A stretch of 64,000 nt of DNA from Apostichopus japonicus (taxonomy: Eukaryota > Echinodermata > Holothuroidea > Aspidochirotida > Stichopodidae), in the NCBI RefSeq assembly GCF_037975245.1, contig NC_092581.1:10299303-10363302 (forward strand). Reading direction: 5' to 3'. Position 1 is the first letter of the stretch, and every line of letters starts with the position of its first letter. Positions 52,685 through 64,000 of the stretch are shown in pieces. Below the pieces are notes generated by a model. It was not told where the DNA came from. It did not search any database and saw only the letters and a list, made by a program, of their open reading frames with translations. The position numbers and the translations under genes were made by a program.

Positions 52685-55600
52685 CTATACAGCAGTTCCT
52701 CTCTCTAAGTTTTGCTTGATCTCTGTGGTGTATTTTCCATAGAACCTCTCAATCTTCTTGTTGAAGCGCATGTTTCTTTCGTTGATGTAATCGATGTCGT
52801 CCTCTTCGTTGAACGCCCTTCTTCTGCTGTATTTGGACCTCTTCTCGATCCTGTGAAGCAAAATGGCGGGTACAGGTGAAGCAAACAAAATAAAATAAAT
52901 TGTCAATATTGTAAGGCCTACCCCTCTGTGATATTGCTGCAAAGAATATACATACATATAAACATGTTTCATCACCCGAAATAAAGCAATGATGTTAGTC
53001 AACGACTGCCCAGAACAACCTAGAAACTTTGCACAATGCCACCGACATGTTTAAACTATTGTGTCTCTATTGTGTTTTTAGTGCACTGTCACTGCTAAAC
53101 ACCAAATTAACATCGAATTGTAAAAGAGAACTTGAAATGTTCTCATCTCCTTTCAGTCCCTCTGGTGATAGGCATGAAAAACACACTTTAAGTGTCACAC
53201 TGACACACTTTAAAATGAACTCCAGCTCCCCCCCCCCCCCCCCCAGTTCATTCCTCTAAGCAAAAACAAACGGTTCATGAACCATCCAATTCCCCACACA
53301 TGAAAGACATGGTAAAGTCAATATTAAAATCATTGGCAAATGATGGATGGTAAAAGAAAAGAACAAAAAAGTCTATGAATTTAATGTAAAATGTTCTGAA
53401 TGAGGGATTTCTTGAACACAACCAAACTAAAAGACTCCTCAGTTCTTTGATGGCTTATGCACATAACTTCAAACCGCCGTAAAAATAAGAAGCATAAAAG
53501 AAGCAATGGTACGACTTACTGTTTTTCTAAATCTGCGACCATTCTGTTTATACCTTCCTCTGAGTCCTTGTGAGTACCTTGCATCAGGGAGTCTACGCTG
53601 GGGTACATATCCGTCCCCCTGAAATAACAGAAACCAGATGATAGATAAGGAAATACATTAATAAGAACTGACATTACAAGCAGCAGTTTTGTGTATCAGT
53701 TTCAAAGTCTCTGAACTTGGTCTCATATCAAATGCTATTAGCCTCCATGCAGGAACTGTATACATCTTTGCACTTGCGCAGCAATTTTGCCCATTTTGCA
53801 TACAATCATGGTGATGCAATAGAAGATAAATTATTCCCAGATAAAAATATTTCTTTATGTAATATTAATGCAGCTGTTTGTTGTTCTTTCTGCTGAATGG
53901 CTATTCAAAGTTTAACTGTAAATTGATGGCACAAAAAAAGATATATTTGGATGTAAAATGAAAATGAACTTCAGGCTTCCAAGCAATTTCTGCCGCAGTT
54001 GAAATTGACACAATTATTGTATCAGGGGATGTTTGCAGAAATCCTTGCCCATTGTGATGCCTCAACTCAGCATAATTTAAAAATGAGAAATCATGATTAA
54101 TAACATCAAAATTTCATGAAAAAAAACATATGCATTACTCCACTATCCTAAATGATTGTAATTGTTAATCCTTGTATGACTTTGATCAAGTAACCATCCA
54201 TAAATTATCCTGGACACCATTTATGTCATCTCACTTTGAACCATCCCACGGTTACATGACCACAATATAAAGTTGAACGCCAGTTCAATTGCTAGGGGCT
54301 GTGTTGACAGTGCTTCAAAACAATTTCAAAATGTGTACATTTCTGCTACCTTAATATGTTTTCTCATCTGTTTTTTGTTTCTGCTTACATTTTATCTTTC
54401 TTGTGACCATATTCTGCCATGTCCGGTTTCATCTGCTTCGTCAGTCTCTGGTATTGTCTATAGGAGGCTTGTTCATAGTCAGAGAATCCTTGGTCTGGAT
54501 TCTTCCTCTTCTTCTTCCTCTCCCACCTGTCGGCATCCTCTGCAGTGACATCCATGACCTTCACTCTGTCATAATCTTCACCCTTGGCCTCTGCAGCCTA
54601 TTACAAATGAGTGCAAATGTTGGATGTATGTTAAACACACTCGAAAAAAACTGGAGAAAACATTACACATCTCGTATGCTGAAGTACATTCCTGGCTATA
54701 TCACAATATGATTATTATTATTACATTCCATTATTATCCACACAATTGTAAGATACCTTTTGAATTTTATTCCTTATGTGCTCCAGGAATTAATTTAAGG
54801 AATGACCAGGAATTAATTTATTGAGTATTGGAAGACTTGAGGCTAGGGGAGGGAGGAAGGGGGAGTGGGAGAGGGAGGGAGGGTGATGCTACTGTAAGGA
54901 TTTCCTTATCATATATATCCTTGCTTTGAACTAAATGAACAACTTGACAAATTCAGAGCTTAGACTAACTTATTTATCAATAATTTATTACTATCAATAT
55001 TTTATATTTTACCTTTCTCTTTTCTTCTTCTTGTAAAATCCACTCTCCTTTCCTCTTCCTGGCCTCGTAATTCGACGGGAGCTTGTTCCGTCTGTCTTCT
55101 TCAACAACCTCTGCGTGGTTCAACTTCCTTGCTTCATTCTATAAAGGAGATGGAAGAGATATTTAGAGGAATAAAATAATATGCCTACTCATAAATATAA
55201 AAATTATTATTTTGTCCGGTTTTAATGATAACAAAAATGTTAAAGGGTATATAATTGTAGCATTAGATAAAACACAATTCCTCTTACAATCCATCAGTCT
55301 ATTTGTGTCATTTCTTTGTTTGCATATTGAATATTATTCAATTTTTCAGTCTTCAATGTACGAGAGACACAGAAGAAAAAAGTCAATGTAAATAAAGCAC
55401 TTGTCTCACTATTCATGAACATGAAAACAATAGTTTTTTGTTTTGTTTTCACTGATAGCCATTACCAACCAACAATGTCTTCCTGTTATATGATAATAGC
55501 ATGTCGTACCACTAATTATAGGTCTACGATAATCTGTAACCTAATGTTTCAATAATTTCCTGTAAAGGATACCATGTAAATTCATTAATGCACTGAGCAC

Positions 55601-56767
55601 GGTGGGTCCAATTTAATATTAATGATGATCTGGAGACATTGACCCGGCAAAATTATAACTCATTGTTGAATCATTTTTCTCAATCTGACTTTTGCAATGT
55701 GATAACAACATGTACATCTACATTTTACGTATATGGAGAAAACAATTTGACGAAACTCTGGACAATTTCCCTTAACTGACTACTGAAGCTCAATATCTTT
55801 GCCAATAAATGAAGCTGTACCTGTACTGTATCTAATATCATGGTGCTGTCTGCATTTAAAATGAGTGGAATGAGAATGAAACTCACTTGGATGACCTTAT
55901 GTAAATGAGATAAGAAAAACACTATCATTTGTTCTAATGCAACTATGTGAAGCAAAATTTAACACAGTTCTAGAACGAATACTTTGGGGATATACTTTCC
56001 AATTCTGTTTACATTGAACACAAACAAATAATAAAACCAGTCTAGCTGATATCAGTAAGTTAACTCAAAAGAGGTTACTCGATAAATGTGATGACTTTGG
56101 ACATAGCTGTGCCAATTGTTATCATCCTTGGACACACTGAGGTGACTGATAGTACGCTTGTAACACTTTTGGTTACATTCCGTTGCTATGGTAATGTGTG
56201 TCATAATCAGTACCGCATCAGAGTCTGTCCCTATGAATATGCAACACCAGGAATTTACAATACGTTTACATTACAGTATATGATAAGACATATGTGCAGA
56301 GTGTATTGTAGGAAGATCGAAAGAATGGAGAATATTTTTATTATTTGAAAGCAGTTCTTAGAGTGGTACATTTCAATCCTTATCTATGCTTATATTTTCA
56401 CTTTCATAACCTTGAACTACCAAAATAATCATATCAAGTCACCACGTACTAGATCAAACATTTTGAAAACCACAGAGTGCCAAATTTTAATGTTTGAATG
56501 ATATAAACTGTTTGTATTAAGTACATTGACTCAAATGCTCAAACTATATATTTCGCTCGCAGGGACTGTTGGAAGTACAAAATGTAGTTCTCTTACTCTC
56601 TTTAACTGAAGTTCTCTGAGTTTTATCATCCTTCCAAATTTCTTCTGAGCAGCTGTTTTGGTAGATGAACCAGATGACGAAGCTCCTGATGATTTGCTTT
56701 TCACTCCAACATGTTTCACTGTCGATGTGCTTGTGCCCGGAGCATTCATTGTGTCTATACTTGCCAT
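52685..56767 (-). CDS. SYF2: SYF2 pre-mRNA splicing factor
   Basis: Complete gene on the minus strand, five exons, 256 residues: 56597-56767, 55013-55138, 54389-54597, 53520-53618, 52685-52850. All junctions are GT/AG and phases close. A variable Ser/Thr-rich N-terminus (~1-40) is followed by the conserved SYF2 body: [84 protein letters not shown] and the family end [22 protein letters not shown]2 belongs to the Prp19/NTC-associated set in the catalytic spliceosome; human SYF2 also binds GCIP/CCNDBP1. Length is slightly above the human protein because of the N-terminus. It lies tail to tail with CDC5L, a partner in the same complex. Confidence 0.95.
53650..53845 (-). repeat. Dispersed repeat, copy 3 (SYF2 intron 3)
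   Basis: Reverse-complement member of the family at 38880-39075 and 43455-43640, with shared blocks AATAATTTATCT, GCAAAATGGGCAAAATTGCTG and GTGCAAAGATGTATA-like sequence. Both NTC genes carry it in introns. Confidence 0.5.
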
Positions 56768-56807
56768 GATTAACTGGGAAAAGAAAAAAGAGTCATGAAT
56801 CTTTAAA

Positions 56808-57180
56808 GGATGTTAAGACTTGTGCAAAAAGAAACATCTAATGCCGGTAATCTGAACTACAGTAGTTTGGAATGAGGTGTAACAGAAGTGTTAGACACCA
56901 CCATCAATCCCAGAAAATACACACACAGCTTGCTACCGTCAGTAATTAGACACTAGTGTACAGTCAGTACGTACATACAGCTGCGATCAATACCCACAGC
57001 ACAGTGTACAACGATACAGCGATGGACATCTCAGGTCCAGCTAAAAATAACAAGGTATCACATTTCATTACTGTCTGCATTTTGTAGCGACAAGAGAAAA
57101 ACTTCACTTGCAAACAACGGAAAATTAACTTGTTAAAGATGGCGGCACGCTGTTTGGGGCGAGCCTTCAATGCCTTTAAC
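56808..57180 (-). repeat. SYF2 promoter/5' region, partner of the inverted duplication
   Basis: Uninterrupted partner of 47591-49612, beginning about 40 bases upstream of the SYF2 start codon. It probably contains the SYF2 transcription start. Confidence 0.85.
57136..57146. promoter_or_regulatory. YY1-type motif near the presumed SYF2 start site
   Basis: AAGATGGCGGC on the plus strand, the extended YY1 site often found at start sites of housekeeping genes. The duplicate beside CDC5L has lost it (GTGCGGCCATCTG), which argues that this copy is the functional one. Confidence 0.45.
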
Positions 57181-57633
57181 TATTAGACTAACTCCCCTAT
57201 TTTACCTATCTAGAGCTACTGTATTTGTCAATACAGTATACACCAGGATTATTTTGACATATCATGGCCATAGGTTGTCTGGATAAGAAAGAAATCCTGA
57301 TAACCAAGTTTCTAATACCTTAGTACTGCTTGCCATTTTATTGTTCGCTTTTTTGTTGGAAACTACTGCGCTTTGCTTTCATGATGACACAATATGTTGT
57401 ATTTGTAAATGGAATTTGAAGTGGACTGTAATGACAGTGTTCTCAGCTGCCACACTGATATGTAATACATTGGTTTATTCACCAGGCAGCTAGACAAATT
57501 TAGGCAAATCTCTCCTTCCAAGTTGAGTCAAAACTTTGAGTTAGTTGTTACATGGTTCCCATTCTTGAAGTTCCAGAATTCTTCAAGACCATGACATATA
57601 TCATGCAGTTTTCTATGAAGCCTAGATACTAAT
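57181..57633. other. Upstream flank of SYF2
   Basis: No gene or element recognised. Confidence 0.4.
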
Positions 57634-58030
57634 GGGGCATTGTGGTCAAGTGGTTAAGGCAGTGGACTTGTGATCTAAGGATTACAGGTTCGAGCTCTGG
57701 CCAGATCATTGCATTGTGTCCTTGGGCACTTGCTCCATTGCCTCTCTCTATACCCAGTTGTATAAATGGAGACTTGCGAGGTCACTTGTAAATATAGTTG
57801 CCTGCGCCAGTTTGTGGCTGCACCCTATGGGAAGTCCCCTTGGGGACACATGGTTGTGGTGCACTGTGGTGCCCCAGGAGAGATTGATTGAATTGTGCAC
57901 ACTTTGGTGTGTACGTAGGTGTGACAAGTTACCAATGACCAGGGCTAAGTTGCACACGCTATGGTACACACTTTGGGGTGTGAATAGTGTTTTTAAAGGC
58001 TGGTAAATCATAATAATCATAATAATAGTG
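57634..58030 (+). mobile_element. tRNA-derived SINE
   Basis: The tRNA-like head has an A box (TGGTCAAGTGGTTAAGG), an anticodon-arm-like CTTGTGATCTAAGG and a B box (GGTTCGAGCTC). A body with CATTGTGTCCTTGGGCACTT follows, a block common in marine invertebrate SINEs, then a tail of ATAATC-type repeats. No clear target duplication was found. Confidence 0.8.
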
Positions 58031-58604
58031 ATCATCTAAAATCTGTAACTCCTGCAAAATGTATACTAACCTCTTTCATACATTCTGGAGAGCCTGTGTC
58101 ATTCAAAGAGCCATGAATCCCAAACATGATATGCTGTAACTCAATAACTTTTATTCACAACTTTGAGTTGAATGTGATTAACTTTATCTCACAAAGTTTT
58201 AGAACCAAAAGGTTGTATCATATGAGAATGATTCATATAAGGATTTTTCCTTCCTTTTGTAGATTTAACTTTAAGGGCTTTCAAAACCTACAAAAGTGAT
58301 GTGTTTCCTTGCCCTTGCCTTATCCATATTTTTCCAATTTCCTGACAGTGTGGGAACCAAGGTGTAACAAAGCACATTTTGGTGGAATCTGATCGGGGCA
58401 TAAATGAAGTAACATAGGCCTAGTTGAATGATAAAACTAAACTACAGGCAAAACAGCGAGATAATTACAGCAGTGCTTTATGCCACGTCAAGAGACCATT
58501 TCTTGTGCTCTTTACTCTCTCTTACTCTTAGCATCACAAAATGCTTCTTATTTTCATGGAAGTTGCTTTTCAGTTTTATGTGGCAGTTCTAATTTAGTAC
58601 CAAT

Positions 58605-59802
58605 TAGTACAGATTCTAAATTGGCCGTGGCTATTCTTACAACTAGTCGTAACAGTTATTTATAAACTATTCTTACGACATCGGCGAATTCAAGCGCAGT
58701 TAAGTAAATAAAGCAACTTCGCATGTAGTAGGGTAACCCTAACACTAAACACTAGCCCTAACCGGAAATTATTGATACTCCTAGTCGTAAAAATAGTACT
58801 CCTAGTCGTAAAAATAGCCACGTTAAAGCAACTGCGCATGCGTATTTATAAATTGGCCGTGGCTATTCTTACGACTAGTCTTAACAATTATTTATAAACT
58901 ATTCTTACGACATCGGCGAATTCAAGCGCAGTAAAGTAAATAAAGCAACTGCGCATATAGTAGGGGTAACCCTTACCCTAAACCTAACCCTAAACACTAA
59001 CCTAACCCTAACCGGAAATTATTGTTACTCCTAGTTGTAAAAATAGTACTCCTAGTCGTAAAAATAGCCATGTTAAAGCAACTGCGCATGCGTATTTATA
59101 AATTATTCTTACGACTAGTCGTAAGAATAGCCACTTTGTTATAAATTATTCTTACGACTAGTTGTAAGAAGGGACAAACTAAAACGAATGACAGCGAATG
59201 ACCGAATGACAATTGACTTTGTACAGGGTAAATTATCATTTGCGAATGACAGCGAATGACAACGAAGGACAGTGTTGAGTGGAGATAGAATGATTAACGG
59301 AGTGGAGTAAATGCGGTTATTGGTTTTCTGTGCAAAAATGATTTGAGGAAAATCGCATGTTACGTGGTTGTAGGGTTTTGGTGTAATTTACGGATAGAAA
59401 CCACAGGGAAAGATTTTGTGTGAAAATGAGCTTGAGTGCTGTGCTTTTTACCTCTGTAGATTTATATAGAAAGATAACTGAAGCCGTTTCAAGATTATAG
59501 TATTGTTAGTTTCTAACAATTAATATCGGAAAAATGACGTTAAATTTACTTTTTAAAATCAGACTTACAATTTCGCTTACTATAAGGTGCATTTTTATCT
59601 TGTCCGTACTTTACTAGATCTAGATACCCACGAAGTCTGAACTGTGATATCCGGTTGAAGCAAATGTCTGTGCTGTCATTATTGTCATTCGTTTTAATCA
59701 ACTGAATTTTTTAGTGTGTACAACATATTGTCCATCGTTATGTGTAACGCAATTGTCATTCGTTTTAGTAACACTCCGTAAGAATAGCCAATTTGTTCTA
59801 AA
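58605..59802. mobile_element. Palindromic MITE complex with telomere-like repeats
   Basis: Flanked by a perfect 11-bp direct repeat TTAGTACCAAT (58594-58604, 59803-59813). Ends are inverted (TTGGCCGTGGCTATTCTTAC on the left; GTAAGAATAGCCAA on the right). The left half has two ~232-bp tandem units starting at 58621 and 58853. Each contains TAACCCTAA-type telomere-like stretches (about 58733-58763 and 58965-59012) and CGACTAGTCG palindromes. The right half holds another inverted pair (AAAACGAATGACA near 59180, TGTCATTCGTTTT near 59755), probably a nested element. Confidence 0.7.
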
Positions 59803-59813
59803 TTAGTACCAAT

Positions 59814-61197
59814 ATGTCACTGTCACAATACCTTTTAAGTAGGAAACAAGTTCAGGAATAATATTGAATTTTAGTGTTCATGTCCCTGATTGCATGGAAT
59901 CGCCCAAAGACAGTGGACAGGATATGTGATAAGACTTTTATTTCGCGTAATCGATTCCCATCAAATTGTATACTGTAGTGTAATGGAAACAGTACTAACA
60001 CTGAGTGTGCCAAGCCTAGGCCTAGCTGGTAATCTACGCTACGTTATTCTCTCTGCTATTACACAATTACAGAAAATCTGAAACTCTTCATTCATGTAAA
60101 CTTACGGTTTTCGGCTGTTCAAACAAATTTCACCTACGTGGAATGTCTTCAATCTCCGATGTTTACAATAAGATCATTGACGCTCTCTGATATTAACTCA
60201 ACCACTACGCTGTCTGCGTTATGTCGTCGATACAGCGTTTGTGTTACAGCCCATGGAATTCATACACAACTTTGCTTCCTCTGATCTGAACGTCAGAGCA
60301 AGAAATCAGTTGACCTTGCACCTTTTGTTTTATTCATGAGGAAGAAATTTAGTATTACCCGTGTAATTTTGATAAGTTTGGAAAAATTAAACACAAATAT
60401 CAATGGTTACTTGGCAAAACGTTCTCAAGTCAAACAATAGTAATAAATCTGTTGTATTTGTTATACTACTCTTTCCCATTATCGTAGAAAAGGCCGATAC
60501 TGGATGTTTCGCGATGCATTGTGGGGGATAATTCTAATTAGATTTCAATCAATCATGTTAATTTGATGCGGTGATTCCGAATGATCGGGATACTGATCAG
60601 ACACAAAAGTTTCTGAATTTTGACCATTGGAGCCATCGAAATTTAGAAAATTGCTGCCGATCTCGCCATGAATCAAATGCAGAACAACTTCAACCCACTT
60701 ATGACGAAAATTATAAGGGTAAGTAAGATAACAGGACTTGATTTTAGTTGATTTGAGACTGACATGTCTTATATTTGTATAGATCACACAGTAAACTTGT
60801 GTCACTGAGCAGACTGTAGCAATACTGCCATAGGCCCATATGTGATTTTAACAATAGGGTATGGTATACATGTCACGAATAAGTGTGACTAACACAGGAG
60901 GTACAATAATTAGAGACAATAATATCAGACTAGTGACAAGGGTTGTGGGTGGTGGTGGGGGAGGGGGTTGCTAGCCTGCATGCTTGAGCTACTCCTAAAG
61001 GTTTTAAAACAAAATTTATGAAAAGGATTAGAGGCAATAAAGTAAGAGTAAAGGAAACAAGCAAATCATTTTTCAGATTGGAATCGTGAAAAAGAAGAAA
61101 AAGAATATAGCCAGCCAGAGCTAGGAAGGGGACAGCTAGCTTCACTGGGGGATTGATATCAGAACAACAATAATTTCACTTTTATTTCAATATCAAG
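59814..61197. other. Upstream flank of the HDX-like gene
   Basis: No confident gene or named repeat. Short open frames here have no recognisable domain. A 5' non-coding exon could be present but cannot be placed. Confidence 0.4.
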
Positions 61198-61203
61198 GTG
61201 CCA

Positions 61204-64000
61204 ATGCGACACACCTTCACTGTGGAACAAAAGATGACACTCTTAAGATACTTTGAAAATGGTATGCTGGGACAAAGTATGGCCTACCACGATAAAATCA
61301 TCCAGTGTGCCCAGGAATCTGGACTTGACTTTGAAGTAGTGAAGGTAAAGTGAAGTTTAAATTATTGATCATTCCACACCAACTTTTTCTGGTTGAATTA
61401 TTGAGAGCAATTTTGAAATGTTTACATATATGTAGGCCTATACTGTTGCTGTTATTGATCAAATCAGAGTGAAGACTGAAGCCATCCACATCATGGATCA
61501 ATGTCGTGCCCATCAACTGATGGTCCTCGGGCTATGGGATGCTGGGAGCTGATGGCTCCTGAAAATTTTGCAGTGGGTTGCAGGCCGGAGTTTTCCAGAT
61601 GAAATTTGTTGTTGTTTGAAGTTTGCCAAAGGTAGCTTTTGTGCATTCTGAGCAGTGAATCTGAGGGGTGGGGTGTGGTGGGTAATGCGGCCTAATCCAC
61701 ATGCAAGATCCTGGGGTGTGGGCCGGCCCTGATGTTCGTGAACCGCTGCATGCTTTACAGTTTACACTATAGTGACTTTGCTTGCTTGTACACATAATGT
61801 TTCTACACCCTCAGGTCTCTGGATAGATGGGTTCCAGCATACATGTACATGATGGTGAACACCTAAAATGAATTTTACCAATTATATTCACCCATTATGG
61901 GAAGGTGCATGGTGGGGGCAAGGGGTGGGGGAATTTCTTCCCATGCAAAGTTCTACGGTCCATGTGAGGACTATATAATTCTCAAGTTTATGTCAACTAT
62001 GAACTTTTGTTGGGTAGGATTTTTTTTTTGGGGGGGGGAGGGGGACTTTGGAAATGGAAGAGTGCTCTCAAATGGTCCAATTGGCAGAAAGGAGCCAGAA
62101 GCATGTCAAAGTGAACGAAACATGTCCTACTGTAGGAGACTGGGATTTTAGTGTCTCCAATGCCAGTTAAGGAGGTTGGGGTATGGAGGCGACCCATTTT
62201 ATTTACTGGCTAAGGTACCGCCTCCAATTAGACACCACTGAATGTTGGTCTGGTTCCTATAGTCCCCACCCACTCCCATCCCAAATTCTAGTAAAGCCTG
62301 TGTCAGCCTAGCTAGGGTCCTTGGTTAGAGCTGTAGATTCAGCACTAGAAACTATCTAAGCATAGCTCCACCATGAGTTGGCACGAAGCGTACAAGAAAA
62401 TGTTGGCCAAAAATGCCTCCCAGATCCCTTGAAATGGCAATTCCCAGGTCTTGTAAGTTACATCTAAGCATTTCATATTTTGAAATTACTAGCAATATCA
62501 TAAAAAAATACAGAAAAATTTGCTCAAGGGGGGTGCGGTTGCCCCCCCACCCCACCTGCCCCCACCCCATTCGCTATGCACCTGATTCAGCTATACATAT
62601 GGATCTGGCAATTGCATAAGGTTTCTGTCCGTAACAACTGTAAGCTTGAAGAATTTCAGTACAGAATATATTTTGCTATCACATGGGCCAACATGTTAGT
62701 TAGTGTGCCTTATAAATCTTTCCTGTAGAGCATTTGACATGGACTGACTTTGAAAAGTTCAATTTTTTTCTATTTTACACCAAGAGTAATATTACAACAT
62801 TTGTTTATGATCTTTTTCAGAACTGGGTTGGCAATCAGAGAAGGAAACGCCGCATGGAAGAGATGCAGTCAGTTTGTGGAAATCAGGAGCCAATGATGGG
62901 TCCAATGTCTCCACAGTCATCCATTAGGCCTCGGATGGTTTCTAGCCCAGCAGGTACAGTAATTCTACTATGGCACATCCAATCGGTGATCATTCAAACC
63001 ATCATGATGTTGTGTTGAAATTTTCTATGCTCAGACTTTTTACGGTAGTACCATGCTAAAGGAACTTTTGCCATTGTACTCCAGACTATCTATAGCTCTA
63101 TCGGTCTGTCTAATTGCTGGAAGAAGTCATTAACAGAACTTATTAAAATCGATGTACATAGTTCAAAGTCAAACATTGATGACACTTGCTATTAAATCTA
63201 GGTATTTCAAACAGCCCTTATGTATCAGAGTTAGTGCTTGGATGTCCACTCCCCAAACTGGAGCAGCTGCTGGAAATCTGCAATTACTGTTTGCGTGTAA
63301 CTCAGCAGATTTTCAAACCTGGCCTGAACATTAGTAAAACATAAAATTGTGAATATGCTGCTTGTCAAAAAAAGGAAGGATCATGTAAGATCAGATGATA
63401 AGAGGTCATATTGTGCTAACACAAGTTAAAAATTTCACATGTTTGTCACCGGATGCTGGTTTCAGTGACCTGGCTCTCTATGCCACTGGAACAGCCACAT
63501 TACATGACGCTCTTAAGGTAAAAACTTGTTTAGCCTGATCTGACTAAGAAAACCAAGAAATATGCCCTCTCATCAATAATAGTATGGGTGTAATGTGTTC
63601 AAGGGAGTGCTATATGAAATCTTAAAAAAGAAAGAATATGTTTGCATTTTAACTTGTTTTTTTTTTTTTTTGCCGTTATTTTTGCCCCTGTCAGGTTTAC
63701 CCAGACAAAGTCAGGTTCTGTATTTTCCAAGATCGTCTGACGCACCTGTGAATTTACAGGGTAAACCTGTGAACACATCAGCCCCGTGTCAGGGTCCGAC
63801 ACAACACGTCCACGTTCGAGAAGTTGAGAACAGGCACGTACAGTATTCGCAGCAGTTTACACCCACACCGTCAGTAGAATCAGTGCACAGGGGGAGCCTG
63901 GATCATCATCATCATCCCCACAGTTCTGGAATGGCCGCCCACCACAATGAGGCAGATCGTCTTCAAGTCTCAGTGTCACCGCCGACGAGTCAACATAACC
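61204..64000 (+). CDS. HDX: HDX-like highly divergent homeobox protein, 5' part
   Basis: Partial gene running off the window. Coding exons: 61204-61344 (possibly beginning at an acceptor, 61198), 62821-62953, and 63695 to the edge; phases 0 and 1 join correctly. The start is MRHTFTVEQKMTLLRYFENG, followed by IIQCAQESGLDFEVVK and NWVGNQRRKRRM. This fits the N-terminal homeodomain of HDX, including its short length and the NWVGN-type third helix with the invariant W and N. The protein then turns Ser/Pro/Gln-rich and the last visible exon has an HHHH run. HDX-type proteins are presumed DNA-binding regulators. A possible extra exon at 63466-63517 has good splice signals but does not fit the phases of its neighbours: it would give a truncated end in one frame, so it is left out. 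Confidence 0.82.
62340..62581 (+). mobile_element. Fragment of the hAT-type MITE family
   Basis: ACTATCTAAGCATAGCTCCACC and TTGGCACGAAGCGTACAAGA are degenerate forms of the family motif. A G-run/C-run stretch and the end-like CATTCGCTATGCACCTG follow. The left end is lost. Confidence 0.65.

Noticed and set aside
57634-57710. tRNA gene on the plus strand
   Set aside because: tRNA-like head only, followed by a long SINE body and repeat tail.
58733-59012. Chromosome end (telomere)
   Set aside because: Short, degenerate CCCTAA tracts within a MITE-like element, with normal genes on both sides.

Overview
The window is animal nuclear DNA. Genes are split by GT/AG introns with many small phase-matched exons, there are poly(A) signals, and hAT-type MITEs, a CR1/L2-like LINE relic and SINEs are common. 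A full CDC5L, a full SYF2 and the start of an HDX-like homeobox gene point to a marine invertebrate deuterostome (echinoderm or close relative). That placement is inference; nothing here names the species.

Region 1 (1-26.3 kb): three head-to-tail copies of one unusual gene. Copy A is only a 3' end (84-952). Copy B (2964-12649) and copy C (15528-26251) are complete, each with 23 exons whose lengths and phases close perfectly (725 and 724 codons). The predicted protein has an N-terminal hydrophobic anchor, a basic stretch, five ~90-residue repeats each built from three exons, an acidic linker, an ataxin-2-type LsmAD domain and a lysine/arginine-rich C-terminus. I do not know a family with this architecture. 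Intron 20 of both copies holds a GT-rich pentamer satellite (0.6 kb in B, 1.4 kb in C). Four MITEs are dated by empty sites in the sister copies.

Region 2 (26.3-31.6 kb): transposon graveyard. A frameshifted LINE reverse transcriptase is split by a MITE, followed by a 1.6-kb non-autonomous hAT element with a perfect 8-bp target duplication.

Region 3 (31.6-57.2 kb): CDC5L (+ strand, 16 exons, 814 aa) and SYF2 (- strand, 5 exons, 256 aa) face each other tail to tail. Both encode subunits of the Prp19/NTC spliceosome complex. CDC5L introns contain tandem arrays that grew out of its own splice junctions: decayed copies of the exon-14 acceptor side, and about 30 copies of the exon-15 donor junction. 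Sequence just 3' of CDC5L is an inverted duplicate of the SYF2 promoter/5' region, later hit by a hAT element. Between the genes lies a retroposed element with a U2-snRNA-derived head.

Region 4 (57.2-64 kb): a tRNA-derived SINE, a palindromic MITE complex with telomere-like repeats, then the first exons of an HDX-like (highly divergent homeobox) gene that runs off the window.
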